Counted from the first letter of the stretch, positions 34,573 through 44,771 are shown. The stretch is 64,000 nt of DNA from Prevotella sp. (GCA_016287755.1 JAEEWT010000012.1:1-64000); one strand, 5' to 3'. Program-made: numbers and translations. The notes: generated by a model from the sequence alone, not told the origin.

Positions 34573-36468
34573 ATGTTCAGAATCAAGAAACTCGACATCT
34601 TCATCACGAAGCAGTTCTGTCTGCTATTTGTGGGTACGTTCTTCGTCAGTCTGTTCGTACTCATGATGCAGTTTCTTTGGCGTTATATCGAAGAACTCAT
34701 CGGCAAAGGACTGTCGATGGAGGTGATGGCACAGTTCTTCTGGTATATGAGTCTGATGCTGATACCACAGGCTCTGCCGCTTGCCATCCTTCTTTCATCG
34801 TTGATCACCTACGGAAACTTGGGTGAAAGTAGTGAGCTCACAGCCATCAAGGCGGCAGGAATATCCCTATTGCAGTCGTTCCGTTCCCTGATCTTCCTTT
34901 CGGTTCTCATTATGCTGGGTTCGTTCTATTTCCAGAACGTGATCGGTCCGCAGGCAAACAAATCGTTTGCCCAACTGCTGATATCCATGAAGCAGAAGAG
35001 TCCGGAACTGGAGATTCCCGAAGGAATATTCTACGACGGTATCCCCAAGACGAACCTGTACGTGCAGAAGAAGGATACGCAGACCGGTATGCTCTACGGT
35101 ATGATGATCTACCGTATGACCGACAGTTTCGAAGATGCGGCCATCATCCTGGCCGACTCGGGTATGCTGCAGAGTACGGCTGAGAAGAAGCACCTGCTGT
35201 TAACCCTATACAGCGGTGAGTGGTTCGAGAACATGAAAGCCACAGGACTCACCGTTCCCTATCGTCGTGAGACCTTTGCCCAGAAGCGTATCGTACTGGA
35301 TTTCGATGCGGATTTCAACATCGCTGATGCCGGTGTCTTGGCCAACGACGCCCGTGGAAAGAGTCTGAAGCAGATATGGAGTGACGTGGATTCACTGAAC
35401 CATGAGTACGACAGTATCGGCAGAGCTTTCTACAACGACGTGAAACGCGCCTTCTACGCACCTGGTAACCTGTCGAAAAGCGACTCGCTGAGGGCCCTCA
35501 AGATGGCGGGCACCAAGACCTTCAACATCGATACGGTCATCAATAAACTGTCATCCGACGAACGTCAACGGGCCATGTCGATATCGCGAGGCAGGATTCT
35601 GACGGAGAAGTCGAACATGGAATTCAAATCCCTTATCACATCTGAAGGTGACAGGGTTATACGCCAGCATCATATCTGGGCCATCGATAAGTTCACGCTG
35701 TCGCTCTCCTGTCTGCTGTTCTTCTTCATCGGAGCCCCCTTGGGAGCCATCATCCGGAAAGGAGGACTGGGTATTCCCGTCATCATCTCAGTATTGGTAT
35801 TCATCATCTACTATATCCTCGACAATACAGGATACCAGATGTCGCGTCGCGGTATATGGGCCATCTGGTTCGGTAAGGGTATCGCCACAGCCGTACTGGC
35901 GCCTATGGCCGTGTTCTTCACCTATAAGGCGAACAACGACTCGGTGGTGTTCAACCTCGACCTCTATCGCACCTTCGCTATGAAGATGCTGGGCTTACGA
36001 CTGAAACGGCATGTTACAGCCAAGGAGGTGATCATCGAAGATCCTCATTATAGGGAGGATGCAGAGAAACTGACTCGTATCAATGAAGAGATCACGACGT
36101 ATGCACATCAACACAAGCTCTATCGCCTGCCGAATCCCATCAAGGTGTTCTTTAAGTATGAGCCCGACCATGAGATTGAGCGTATCAGCGACGAGATGGA
36201 GATGGTGATCGACGATCTGGCCAATACCCGCGACAAGGTGATTATGACAGAGCTGAACAACTTCCCGGTAGTATCTACAAAGGCACATACACGACCTTTT
36301 GAGCACCGCTGGATGAACATTGTAGCAGCAATCATCATCCCTGTAGGTCTCTTCCTCTACCTGAGAATGTGGTCGTTCCGACTACGACTTTATAGAGACC
36401 TGAAGACTATCAAGCAGACAAGTACGAAAATCGTGAACAGGATCCATGATATGATCCGCACTGAATGA
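34573..36468 (+). CDS. LptF/LptG-family permease (631 aa)
   Basis: An inner-membrane protein of the YjgP/YjgQ family, which with LptB extracts lipopolysaccharide and hands it to the periplasmic bridge. The opening LDIFITKQF, the early helices (LLFVGTFFVSLFVLMMQFLW; LIPQALPLAILLSSLITYGNLGE) and SELTAIKAAGIS are typical. A large periplasmic domain is followed by three more helices (about residues 375-460), and then a C-terminal extension with another helix near 580. At 631 aa it is longer than the usual 350-400 aa, as is common in Bacteroidetes. Whether it is the F- or G-type partner is not clear. Confidence 0.88.
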   Translation: MFRIKKLDIFITKQFCLLFVGTFFVSLFVLMMQFLWRYIEELIGKGLSMEVMAQFFWYMSLMLIPQALPLAILLSSLITYGNLGESSELTAIKAAGISLLQSFRSLIFLSVLIMLGSFYFQNVIGPQANKSFAQLLISMKQKSPELEIPEGIFYDGIPKTNLYVQKKDTQTGMLYGMMIYRMTDSFEDAAIILADSGMLQSTAEKKHLLLTLYSGEWFENMKATGLTVPYRRETFAQKRIVLDFDADFNIADAGVLANDARGKSLKQIWSDVDSLNHEYDSIGRAFYNDVKRAFYAPGNLSKSDSLRALKMAGTKTFNIDTVINKLSSDERQRAMSISRGRILTEKSNMEFKSLITSEGDRVIRQHHIWAIDKFTLSLSCLLFFFIGAPLGAIIRKGGLGIPVIISVLVFIIYYILDNTGYQMSRRGIWAIWFGKGIATAVLAPMAVFFTYKANNDSVVFNLDLYRTFAMKMLGLRLKRHVTAKEVIIEDPHYREDAEKLTRINEEITTYAHQHKLYRLPNPIKVFFKYEPDHEIERISDEMEMVIDDLANTRDKVIMTELNNFPVVSTKAHTRPFEHRWMNIVAAIIIPVGLFLYLRMWSFRLRLYRDLKTIKQTSTKIVNRIHDMIRTE

Positions 36469-36490
36469 TATATATAATAAGGTATAAGAC

Positions 36491-37699
36491 ATGGACGATT
36501 GGAAACTCAATAGTATAGACGAAGCGATTCAAGATATCAGAGACGGGAAATTCGTCATCGTGGTGGATGATGAGGACCGTGAGAACGAAGGTGACTTGAT
36601 CTGCGCGGCAGAGAAAATCACCCCCGAGATGGTGAACTTCATGCTGAAGGAAGCGCGGGGTATCCTCTGCGCACCTATCACCATCTCACGATGTGAAGAA
36701 CTCGATCTGCCCCACCAGGTGGTGGAGAACACCTCCGTTTTAGGTACCCCCTTCACCATTACCGTTGACAAGCTCGAAGGATGCACAACAGGCGTATCGG
36801 CTCACGACCGCGCTGCAACCATCCGTGCCTTGGCCGATCCCACATCCACGCCGCAGACATTCGGCAGACCAGGGCATGTCAATCCGCTCTATGCCCAGGA
36901 GAATGGCGTGTTGAAACGAAGCGGACATACAGAAGCGGCTATCGACCTTTGTAAGATGGCCGGTCTATACCCTGCTGGTGCCCTCATGGAAATCATGAAC
37001 GAAGATGGCTCGATGGCTCGCATGCCCCAACTGATGGCGTTTGCCCGTCAGCACAACATGAAGATCATCACCATCAAGGACATGATAGCCTACCGACTGA
37101 AACAAGACTCACTGGTAGAGATGGGCGAAGAGGTGGATATGCCTACCGCCTACGGACATTTCCGGTTGATACCGTTCAGACAGATCAGTAACGGTCTGGA
37201 ACACTTCGCCTTGATCAAAGGGGAATGGCAAGAGGGAGAGCCCATTATGGTACGCGTTCACTCTTCGTGTGCCACCGGTGATATCCTCGGCAGTATGCGC
37301 TGCGATTGCGGCGAGCAACTCCACAAGGCCATGCAGATGATTGACAAGGAAGGAAAGGGCGTGGTGGTATATATGCAGCAGGAAGGAAGGGGTATCGGAC
37401 TGATGAACAAGATTGCTGCCTATAAGCTGCAGGAGGAAGGACTGGACACCGTGGAGGCCAATGTGCACCTGGGATTCAAGCCCGACGAACGCGATTATGG
37501 CTGCGGAGCTCAGATCCTGGCCAAGCTGGGTGTTAGAAAGATGCGCCTGCTTACCAATAATCCCGTAAAGCGCGTAGGATTAGAGGCATATGGCTTGGAG
37601 ATTGTAGAGAATGTCCCCATCGAAGTAAAGCCCAACGAATACAACCTTCGCTATTTGAAGACGAAGAAAGACAGAATGGGACATATTCTGCATCTTTAA
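36491..37699 (+). CDS. ribBA: Bifunctional RibBA (402 aa)
   Basis: Two steps of riboflavin synthesis in one chain. The N-terminal part (about 1-205) is DHBP synthase, with [17 protein letters not shown] and GRPGHVNPL. The C-terminal part is GTP cyclohydrolase II, with the zinc-binding [18 protein letters not shown] and QEGRGIGL. It lies 22 nt behind the permease gene, so the two are likely co-transcribed; that gap has no room for an FMN riboswitch. Confidence 0.96.
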   Translation: MDDWKLNSIDEAIQDIRDGKFVIVVDDEDRENEGDLICAAEKITPEMVNFMLKEARGILCAPITISRCEELDLPHQVVENTSVLGTPFTITVDKLEGCTTGVSAHDRAATIRALADPTSTPQTFGRPGHVNPLYAQENGVLKRSGHTEAAIDLCKMAGLYPAGALMEIMNEDGSMARMPQLMAFARQHNMKIITIKDMIAYRLKQDSLVEMGEEVDMPTAYGHFRLIPFRQISNGLEHFALIKGEWQEGEPIMVRVHSSCATGDILGSMRCDCGEQLHKAMQMIDKEGKGVVVYMQQEGRGIGLMNKIAAYKLQEEGLDTVEANVHLGFKPDERDYGCGAQILAKLGVRKMRLLTNNPVKRVGLEAYGLEIVENVPIEVKPNEYNLRYLKTKKDRMGHILHL

Positions 37700-37743
37700 T
37701 TAAAAAAATGTCACTTTCTTTCGTTTTTCACGAATAAATTGAT

Positions 37744-37751
37744 TACTTTTG
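37744..37751 (+). promoter_or_regulatory. -7 promoter element TACTTTTG
   Basis: It lies 25 bp before the aminotransferase start. Confidence 0.5.
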
Positions 37752-37776
37752 CACGAATTTATTAGAATACGTTAAT

Positions 37777-38970
37777 ATGGCTCAATTATCCAGTCGCCTA
37801 AACAGGCTCGCAGCGTCAGCTACGCTGGCCATGTCTCAGAAGAGCAGCGAGATGAAAGCCCAAGGCATCGATGTGATCAATATGAGTGTGGGAGAACCAG
37901 ACTTCAACACACCCGACCATATCAAGACTGCTGCCAAACAGGCTATCGACAACAACTACTCCAAGTATTCCCCCGTGGCAGGCTATCCTGATCTGCGCAA
38001 GGCCATCGTTGCCAAGCTGAAGAACGAGAATGGTCTCGACTATACGGCTGCCGAGATATCTGTCAGCAATGGTGCCAAGCAATGCGTATGCAACGCTGTT
38101 CTGGCCTTGGTGGACGACGGTGATGAGGTAATCATACCCGCCCCATACTGGGTGAGCTATCCGCAGATGGTAAAACTGGCTGGAGGTAATCCTGTTATCG
38201 TACCTGCCGGATTTGAGCAGGACTTCAAGATGACTGCCCAGCAACTGGAGAAAGCCATTACGCCCAAGACACGTATGCTGATACTCTGCTCTCCGAGTAA
38301 TCCTACAGGAAGTGTTTACACCGCAGAGGAACTGGCAGCTCTTGCCGAAGTGATTCTCAAGCATGATGACCTCTTCGTATTGGCCGATGAGATTTACGAG
38401 CATATCAACTATACGGGTAAGCATGCCAGCATCGCATCCATTCCGGGTATGAAAGAGCGCTCCATCATCATCAACGGAGTGAGTAAGGCATACGCCATGA
38501 CTGGATGGCGCATCGGTTTCGCCGCTGCTCCTGAATGGATCGTCAAGGGTCTTAACAAGCTCCAGGGACAATATACCAGCGGACCGTGCAGCGTGAGTCA
38601 GAAAGCAGCTGAAGAAGCCTATGTGGCTTCGCAGCAATGCGTTGAAGACATGCGAATTGCCTTTGAACGCCGCCGTAACCTGATTGTGGAACTGGCGAAA
38701 GACATCCCCGGACTGGAAGTAAATGTGCCGCAGGGAGCCTTCTACCTGTTCCCCAAATGTAGCAGTTTCTTTGGGAAGACCGATGGAAAGAGAGTGATCA
38801 ATACCTCGTCAGACCTGGCCATGTACCTGTTGGAAGAAGGGCATGTTGCCACAGTAGGAGGCGATGCCTTCGGAGACCCCGAGTGTTTCCGTATGAGCTA
38901 TGCCACCAGCGACGACAATATCCGCGAGGCCATGAAGAGGATCAAATCCTGTTTGTCAAAACTGAAATAA
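37777..38970 (+). CDS. aspC: Class I aminotransferase, aspartate type (397 aa)
   Basis: A PLP enzyme of the aspartate aminotransferase family, subgroup I-gamma. Markers: VGEPDFNTPDHI near the start, SNGAKQCV, LCSPSNPTGSVY, and the PLP lysine Lys237 in INGVSKAYAMTGWRIG. Arg in FRMSYA near the end would bind the substrate carboxylate. The likely reaction is oxaloacetate/glutamate exchange, although related enzymes also use aromatic or prephenate substrates. It has its own promoter. Confidence 0.9.
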   Translation: MAQLSSRLNRLAASATLAMSQKSSEMKAQGIDVINMSVGEPDFNTPDHIKTAAKQAIDNNYSKYSPVAGYPDLRKAIVAKLKNENGLDYTAAEISVSNGAKQCVCNAVLALVDDGDEVIIPAPYWVSYPQMVKLAGGNPVIVPAGFEQDFKMTAQQLEKAITPKTRMLILCSPSNPTGSVYTAEELAALAEVILKHDDLFVLADEIYEHINYTGKHASIASIPGMKERSIIINGVSKAYAMTGWRIGFAAAPEWIVKGLNKLQGQYTSGPCSVSQKAAEEAYVASQQCVEDMRIAFERRRNLIVELAKDIPGLEVNVPQGAFYLFPKCSSFFGKTDGKRVINTSSDLAMYLLEEGHVATVGGDAFGDPECFRMSYATSDDNIREAMKRIKSCLSKLK

Positions 38971-39070
38971 GGACACTCCATAGTACTTCCATAGGAAGGT
39001 ATAAGGACAAAGAAATCAAAAATCCGTAGTTAAATCTTCTTAATTGTTCGGCTAGTTCTCGTTTTATTGC

Positions 39071-39078
39071 TATCTTTG
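39071..39078 (+). promoter_or_regulatory. -7 promoter element of the Ton operon
   Basis: TATCTTTG, 111 bp before the ExbB-like start; no well-placed TTTG is seen. Confidence 0.5.
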
Positions 39079-39189
39079 CCAAGTCTATGTGACAATTTCG
39101 GCAGGGTGGTCTTATTGGGAAGGCCCTGAGGATTAAAAAAAGAGAATTTTAAACTTAATTTTTTAATAACTAAAATTTAATTCAAAATT

Positions 39190-40029
39190 ATGGCAACTAC
39201 ACAAGCAAAAGCAGCGAATCCTAAGAAAAAGTCAGGATTCCAGGGAGTTCAAGCAGCTATTTGGATCATTGTTATCTGTTTCATTTTGGCTGTATGTTTC
39301 TACAAATTCGTGCTCGGTAACCCGGCAAACTTCGTTGACGGTAATCCTGAGAACGCCGTTAAGGACGGTAGCCTCTTAGGTCTCGTGTACAAAGGTGGTA
39401 TCGTGGTGCCTGTGATCATCACATTGCTGTTCACCGTTATCGCACTGAGCATCGAGCGCTGGCTCGCTCTCCGCACTGCATTTGGTAAGGGCAAGCTCCC
39501 CAAGTTCGTGACTAACATCAAGGCCGCTCTGAAGGCTAACGATTTCGCAAAGGCTCAGAAGCTCTGCGACGAGCAGAAGGGTTCTGTTGCTAACGTGATC
39601 GGTGCTACACTTGCAACTTACAAGAAGATGGAAGAGACCACTGGTATGAACAAGGAAGAGAAGATCGCTAAGATCCAGGCAGCTTACGACGAGGCTACAC
39701 AGCTCGAGATGCCGACTCTGCAGATGAACATGCCTATCCTCGCAACCATCGTTACTCTGGGTACCCTTACCGCTCTGTTCGGTACTGTGGTTGGTATGAT
39801 CCGTTCATTCGCCGCTCTGGCAGCCGGTGGTGGTGGTGACTCACTCGCTCTGTCTCAAGGTATTTCTGAGGCCCTTGTGAACACCGCATCTGGTATTTTG
39901 ACATCATGGGGTGCTGTGATCGCCTATAACTATTACACCAACAAGATCGACAAGCTTACTTACGCTCTCGACGAGGTTAACTACACCATCGCCCAGACCT
40001 ACGCAGACAACCACAAGGATGAGGCTTAA
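39190..40029 (+). CDS. exbB: ExbB/TolQ-family proton channel (279 aa)
   Basis: An inner-membrane protein of the MotA/TolQ/ExbB family that couples proton flow to TonB. Membrane segments lie near residues 21-41, 68-88, 183-205 and 225-247. The third holds GTLTALFGTVVGMIRSF and the fourth ISEALVNTASGILTSWGAV, the conserved channel helices. It heads a six-gene cluster with two ExbD genes, tonB, a PstS-like gene and a TPR gene. Confidence 0.92.
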   Translation: MATTQAKAANPKKKSGFQGVQAAIWIIVICFILAVCFYKFVLGNPANFVDGNPENAVKDGSLLGLVYKGGIVVPVIITLLFTVIALSIERWLALRTAFGKGKLPKFVTNIKAALKANDFAKAQKLCDEQKGSVANVIGATLATYKKMEETTGMNKEEKIAKIQAAYDEATQLEMPTLQMNMPILATIVTLGTLTALFGTVVGMIRSFAALAAGGGGDSLALSQGISEALVNTASGILTSWGAVIAYNYYTNKIDKLTYALDEVNYTIAQTYADNHKDEA

Positions 40030-40062
40030 TTTTTGCTAACCCTTTTAAAACATTTATCAATT

Positions 40063-40680
40063 ATGGGTAAAGTAAAAGTTAAGAAATCGGACGTCTGGAT
40101 AGACATGACTCCTATGTCTGACGTGATGGTCCTCTTGCTGACCTTCTTCATGATGACATCTACGTTCGTCAAGAATGAGGCAGTCAAGGTGATGACCCCT
40201 ATGTCAGTATCGGAGATCAAGGTTCCAGAGACCAATGTCCTGACGGTTCTCGTTGACAAAGAAGGAAAAGTCTTTGTCGGCTTGGACACGCCGCAGAAGC
40301 AGGAGGCCCTGCTGAGCGACATGGCTGCCAAATATGGTATCAGCCTGACAGGACAGCAGCTGGAGAATGGTCGTGGCTCCGCTAATATCGGTGTCGCGAT
40401 GAAGGATTTGAGTGAGTTCCTCAACCAGCCTAATGAAAAGCTCAACGACTTCCAGCAGACACGCGGTATTCCTACCGACAGTGTGAATGGTGGTATGAGC
40501 GAGTTCCAGGACTGGGTGACGGCAGCTTATGATGCGAACGGTGAGGACATGAAGCTGGCCATCAAGGCCGATTCAGATACCCCGTACAAGACCATCAAGA
40601 AGATGATGTCTGAGTTACAGGATATGAACCGCAACCGTTACTACCTGATTACGTCTTACAAAACTAACTCGGAGGATTAA
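40063..40680 (+). CDS. exbD: ExbD-family protein 1 (205 aa)
   Basis: One N-terminal membrane helix carries the family aspartate (DMTPMSDVMVLLLTFFMMTS); the rest is periplasmic. The start MGKVKVKKS at 40063 is chosen; a longer frame from 40033 begins in the gap and lacks family-like sequence. The protein is longer than the 140-aa classic ExbD. Confidence 0.9.
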   Translation: MGKVKVKKSDVWIDMTPMSDVMVLLLTFFMMTSTFVKNEAVKVMTPMSVSEIKVPETNVLTVLVDKEGKVFVGLDTPQKQEALLSDMAAKYGISLTGQQLENGRGSANIGVAMKDLSEFLNQPNEKLNDFQQTRGIPTDSVNGGMSEFQDWVTAAYDANGEDMKLAIKADSDTPYKTIKKMMSELQDMNRNRYYLITSYKTNSED

Positions 40681-40683
40681 GTC

Positions 40684-41334
40684 ATGGCAAAGAAAAAGGA
40701 AAGCAAGCAGAAAAAGATGAATGTCCGCGTTGACTTCACGCCAATGGTGGATATGATGATGCTTCTTATCACGTTCTTCATGCTCTGTACATCTCTTGCC
40801 AAACCGCAGACGATGAACCTGACCATGCCGAGTAACGATAAGAATCTGCAAGACAATCAGAAGAACGAGTCAAAGGCTTCTCAGACTATTACCATCTACG
40901 TATGTGGTAATGACAAGATCTACCACATCGATGGTATCCCCAACTATGATGATCCTACCTGTATGAAGGAGACCACATGGGGCAAGGACGGTATTCGCAA
41001 GGTGCTCATTGAGCACGTTACCGAGGACGGTTCTACTCCTGTTGCCGAGATCATGAGGGCAAAGGCCGAGTTGGACAAGAAGAAGCTGGAGAATCCATCC
41101 CAGTATCCCGACAGCATCTACGACAAGGAATTGTCAAAGATCAAGAAGGGTGAGCTGGCTAACGGAGCCAAGGTTCCTACGATGACCATCGTCATCAAGT
41201 GTACTGATGAGGCTTCTTATAAGAATATGGTGGATGCTCTCGATGAGATGACGATTTGTAGCATTGGTACCTACGTGATCGATAAGATCAACGAAGACGA
41301 CCAGAAACTTCTGAGTAAGTTGGGTATCAAATAA
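40684..41334 (+). CDS. exbD: ExbD-family protein 2 (216 aa)
   Basis: It begins 4 nt after the first ExbD. The helix VDFTPMVDMMMLLITFFMLC carries the conserved Asp. The periplasmic part differs strongly from ExbD 1, so the pair may form a mixed stator. Two ExbD genes in one Ton operon is a known Bacteroidetes pattern. Confidence 0.9.
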   Translation: MAKKKESKQKKMNVRVDFTPMVDMMMLLITFFMLCTSLAKPQTMNLTMPSNDKNLQDNQKNESKASQTITIYVCGNDKIYHIDGIPNYDDPTCMKETTWGKDGIRKVLIEHVTEDGSTPVAEIMRAKAELDKKKLENPSQYPDSIYDKELSKIKKGELANGAKVPTMTIVIKCTDEASYKNMVDALDEMTICSIGTYVIDKINEDDQKLLSKLGIK

Positions 41335-41360
41335 TCACTAATTAAGGAAAGGAAAGAACT

Positions 41361-42191
41361 ATGTCAAAAATTGATTTGGTATCCCATGATTGGGCGGATA
41401 TAGTCTTTGAAGGAAGAAACCAGAAATACGGAGGTTATGTACTTCGTAAGAACACTTCAAAGAGAAATGTCGCTGCCATTCTGTTAGTGATTGCTGCAGG
41501 CGTTCTTACTTATCTTGGTCTGACTATCGCTCGTACAATTGAGGCCAACCGTCAGGTGGAGAACACCCAGGCTATTGAGCTCTCTGCTTTGAACGAGAAG
41601 AAGAAGGAAGCCAAGAAGATCGAGAAGGAAGTCGTAAAGGTGGAGCCTGAGAAAGTCGTCGAGAAGGTGAAGAGCTCAGTGAAGTTCACCCCTCCTGTCA
41701 TCAAGAAGGATGAAGATGTGAAGGAAGACAACCAGCTCGACCTCGAGAAAGTTGAGAAGACTAACGTCACCATCGGTGCCTTCGACGTACAGGGTAACGA
41801 TGAAGTAGGCGGTGAGGTGCTTAAGGCTAAGGAAGAGATTGCTCAGCCCGAGCCCCCGAAGCACGAGGAAGAGAACAAGGTGTTCGATGTGGTAGAGCAG
41901 ATGCCTTCATTCCCTGGTGGCCAGGCTGCGTTGATGCAGTGGCTTAACAGCAACATGAAGTATCCGACCATCGCTGCTGAGAACGGTGTTCAGGGTCGTG
42001 TAATCGTTCAGTTCGTGGTTGAGAAGGACGGTTCCGTAACCGACGTGCATGTAGCTAAGTCTGTTGACCCGTCACTCGACAAGGAAGCTTCCCGCGTGGT
42101 GAAAGCCATGCCGAAGTGGATTCCTGGTAAGCAGAACGGTTCCGCCGTACGTGTGAAGTATACAGTTCCTGTAACATTCAAACTTCAGTAA
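41361..42191 (+). CDS. tonB: TonB energy transducer (276 aa)
   Basis: A cytoplasmic lead (FEGRNQKYGGYVLRK), one membrane helix (about 36-56), a Lys/Glu/Val/Pro-rich linker (about 75-115), and the C-terminal TonB domain with FPGGQAALMQWLNSNMKYP, GVQGRVIVQFVVEKDGSV and WIPGKQNG. It energises outer-membrane receptors such as SusC-type transporters. The unusual cytoplasmic lead of about 35 residues is common in this phylum. Confidence 0.95.
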   Translation: MSKIDLVSHDWADIVFEGRNQKYGGYVLRKNTSKRNVAAILLVIAAGVLTYLGLTIARTIEANRQVENTQAIELSALNEKKKEAKKIEKEVVKVEPEKVVEKVKSSVKFTPPVIKKDEDVKEDNQLDLEKVEKTNVTIGAFDVQGNDEVGGEVLKAKEEIAQPEPPKHEEENKVFDVVEQMPSFPGGQAALMQWLNSNMKYPTIAAENGVQGRVIVQFVVEKDGSVTDVHVAKSVDPSLDKEASRVVKAMPKWIPGKQNGSAVRVKYTVPVTFKLQ

Positions 42192-42200
42192 TTACAGCAA

Positions 42201-43157
42201 ATGTATAAGAACCTATTCTACATTTTCGTAGGATTAACCATGTTTTTCGGTTTGTCTTCCTGTGAAGACAAACCGAAAGATGGTAGAACAGATACTTACT
42301 CGTCAGGAGCGGCACAGTTCGCTTCTGACGAAAGTTTTAGTCCTATATTGGACGAACTGGTGCAGGTATTTGAGGCCACCTACCCCAAGGCCGACCTCAC
42401 GCCTATCTACACCAATGAAATCGATGGTGTCAACCTGTTGCTTAACGACAGTATCTACTTAGCCATCGCAGCAAGAAACTTTACGCAAAAGGAGTTCGAC
42501 AACCTTAAGGAGCGCGGTTTCCAGCCCAAAGCGATTCCTTTGGCATACGACGGCCTTGCGCTTATCTGCAATAACCAGAACACCGACTCATGTATCAGCG
42601 TGAAGGATGTGAAACGCATCCTCAGCGGTGAAGTGAAGAACTGGAACGAGATCAATCCCGGTTCCAAGCGAGGTGAAATCTGGGTATGCTTCGACAACAA
42701 GCAGTCGAGCACGGTACACTATTGTGTTGACTCCATCCTTGGAGGAAAGCCCATCAATAGTCCGAACATCTTTGCAGCCAAGACCAGCAAGGAAGTGATT
42801 GAATATGTCGAGAAGACACCGAATGCCATCGGTGTTATCGGTAGTAACTGGCTTAATGATAAGCGCGACACTACCAACACTACCTTTAAGAAGAACATCA
42901 CAGTGATGTCAGTCAGCAAGTTAGACGAAGCCAACGAAATGAACAGTTGGAAGCCTTATCAAGTATGGCTGCTGAACAACAGATATCCGTTCGTCAGAAC
43001 AATCTACGCCCTGCTGAACGATCCGCGTCGCGGATTACCCTGGGGCTTTGCCCATTTCATCGAACAGCCTACAGGTCAGCTCATCATCTTGAAATCCGGT
43101 CTGTTGCCTGTAAGGGGTGAGATTATGATTCGTGATGTGAACGTGAAAAGCGAATAA
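42201..43157 (+). CDS. PstS-like substrate-binding lipoprotein (318 aa)
   Basis: A lipoprotein (lipobox LSSC) of the PBP-like phosphate-binding family. It has the two-lobed binding-protein pattern, with IAARNFTQKEFDNLKE, KAIPLAYDGLALICN, VKRILSGEVKNWNEINPGSK and a GVIGSNW segment. No PstCAB transporter genes are near; instead it sits 9 nt behind tonB. In this setting it may act as an accessory of the Ton machine rather than in phosphate import, which is an inference from gene order. Confidence 0.82.
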   Translation: MYKNLFYIFVGLTMFFGLSSCEDKPKDGRTDTYSSGAAQFASDESFSPILDELVQVFEATYPKADLTPIYTNEIDGVNLLLNDSIYLAIAARNFTQKEFDNLKERGFQPKAIPLAYDGLALICNNQNTDSCISVKDVKRILSGEVKNWNEINPGSKRGEIWVCFDNKQSSTVHYCVDSILGGKPINSPNIFAAKTSKEVIEYVEKTPNAIGVIGSNWLNDKRDTTNTTFKKNITVMSVSKLDEANEMNSWKPYQVWLLNNRYPFVRTIYALLNDPRRGLPWGFAHFIEQPTGQLIILKSGLLPVRGEIMIRDVNVKSE

Positions 43158-43248
43158 ACTTTTTTAACGAAATAGGGTTAAACGAAAAGAACAAAGTATC
43201 ATCTTATTTGTGACAAAGAAAATACGAACCATTTAAAAGTTTAGAATT

Positions 43249-44664
43249 ATGAAAGCAATTAAATATTTCTTCGTAGGAGCATTGATGCTTGGCTTCTCTG
43301 CTCAGGTAATGGCTCAGGACGTAAAGTCCAAGATTGATGCCATCACAAAAGTAATCGTTAGTAACAATGGTGCAGGTCCTGCTGTGAAGGATGCCGTTAA
43401 GGTATTCATCAAGGAGAACAAGAAGAACGCCGAGGCTCTTGCAGGCTTAGGACGTGCTTATCTTGACATCAAGGATCAGACCAATGCCCTGAAGTATGCC
43501 GACATGGCTATCAAGGCTAACAAGAACAATGCAGCAGGCTACCTGCTGAAGGGTGACATGGCTGCCATCAACGACAATGGTGGTGAGGCCGCTATGTGGT
43601 ATCAGACAGCTACACAGTTAGACCCGAAGAACCCGCTGGGCTATATCAAGTATGCCCGCGTTTATCAGAAGGTGGATGCTGCAGGTGCTGAGGAGATGCT
43701 GCGCAAGCTGACCTCTATCGATCCTAACTATCCGGTAGATGCAGAGATCGCCCACATGTACTATGCAAACAACAAGTTCGCCAAGGCTTTGGAGAACTAC
43801 CAGAAGGTGAACAAGGCCAAGCTGGAAGACGACAAGCTTACCGAGTATGCCCTTGCTGCTTACTTCCTGGGTAAGTCGGCTGAGAGTCTGGAAGCTGCCG
43901 AGTACGGTGCTAACAAGTTCCCCCGCAGTGCTGGTCTGAACCGTCTGTCGTTCTACAACCACACCGACCTGAAGAACTACGACAAGGCGCTCCAATTTGC
44001 AGACAGACTGTTCAACAAGAGCGACAGTGCCAAGTTCGTGGGACGCGACTACCTCTACTTCGGTCATGCCCTGAAGGGTGGTGGCAGATTTGCTGAAGCT
44101 ATCCAGAACTTCCAGAAGACCTACGACCTTGACAACACACAGAACGATGTGCTGAAGCTGATCTCTGATTCTTATCTTGAGAGCAAGGATCACAACAAGG
44201 CTGTGGAGTACTATCAGAAGTATCTCAACACTCAGGAGAAGAAGAAGGCCAGCGACTACGAAGCCATCGCTCATATCTATATGGATCAGGCAGAGAATGA
44301 AACCACACAGGCCGCTAAGGAAGCTGCTATGCAGAAGGCTGATCAGGCTTATGCCGATCTGGCTACTGCCATGCCGACAAATGAAGGCTACGCTGCTTTC
44401 CGTCGTGCTTCCATCCACCACATGCTCAATAGCGACATCAAGAAAGGCGCTGCCAAGCCATTCTATGAGAAATGTGCTCAGATTCTTGAGGCAAAGGCCG
44501 ACAAGGATAATGCCGAGAATGCTCAGCTCGCTGTTTGCTACAACTACCTGACCGTTTACTACATCCAGAACGACCAGGTGTCTAAGGCTAAGGAGTATGC
44601 TGCCAAGCTGCAAGCTATCCAGCCCGACAACGAAACTGCTAAGCAGGTGCTCAGTCTGAAATAA
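43249..44664 (+). CDS. Periplasmic TPR-repeat protein (471 aa)
   Basis: A signal peptide (cleavage near VMA/QD) is followed by tetratricopeptide repeats along almost the whole length, with units such as AEALAGLGRAYLDIKDQTNA and FAKALENYQKVNKAKLEDDK. TPR proteins act as scaffolds. Being last in the Ton cluster, it may assemble or brace that complex at the membrane or peptidoglycan; direct evidence is lacking. A terminator follows 24 nt after the stop. Confidence 0.85.
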   Translation: MKAIKYFFVGALMLGFSAQVMAQDVKSKIDAITKVIVSNNGAGPAVKDAVKVFIKENKKNAEALAGLGRAYLDIKDQTNALKYADMAIKANKNNAAGYLLKGDMAAINDNGGEAAMWYQTATQLDPKNPLGYIKYARVYQKVDAAGAEEMLRKLTSIDPNYPVDAEIAHMYYANNKFAKALENYQKVNKAKLEDDKLTEYALAAYFLGKSAESLEAAEYGANKFPRSAGLNRLSFYNHTDLKNYDKALQFADRLFNKSDSAKFVGRDYLYFGHALKGGGRFAEAIQNFQKTYDLDNTQNDVLKLISDSYLESKDHNKAVEYYQKYLNTQEKKKASDYEAIAHIYMDQAENETTQAAKEAAMQKADQAYADLATAMPTNEGYAAFRRASIHHMLNSDIKKGAAKPFYEKCAQILEAKADKDNAENAQLAVCYNYLTVYYIQNDQVSKAKEYAAKLQAIQPDNETAKQVLSLK

Positions 44665-44688
44665 GATTTGGTTTATCTAACATAAACG

Positions 44689-44721
44689 AATGAGGGTTGC
44701 GATGGCAACCCTCATTTTGTT
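44689..44721 (+). terminator. Terminator of the Ton cluster
   Basis: AATGAGGGTTGC pairs with GCAACCCTCATT, followed by TTTG and T-rich sequence. Confidence 0.85.
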
Positions 44722-44746
44722 TGTCGTCAGCTTATAGGACACAAAA

Positions 44747-44771
44747 AAGCGGCTCATGTGATGAGCCGCTT
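44747..44771 (-). terminator. Terminator of the ferredoxin gene
   Basis: AAGCGGCTCAT pairs with ATGAGCCGCTT; on the minus strand it is followed by a T-run. Confidence 0.85.

Noticed and set aside
36469..36490. FMN riboswitch before ribBA
   Set aside because: Only 22 nt separate ribBA from the permease gene, too short for the aptamer.
43618..44613. 331-codon open frame antisense to the TPR gene
   Set aside because: Shadow of a codon-biased gene; Leu/Val/Ser-rich with no family signal.
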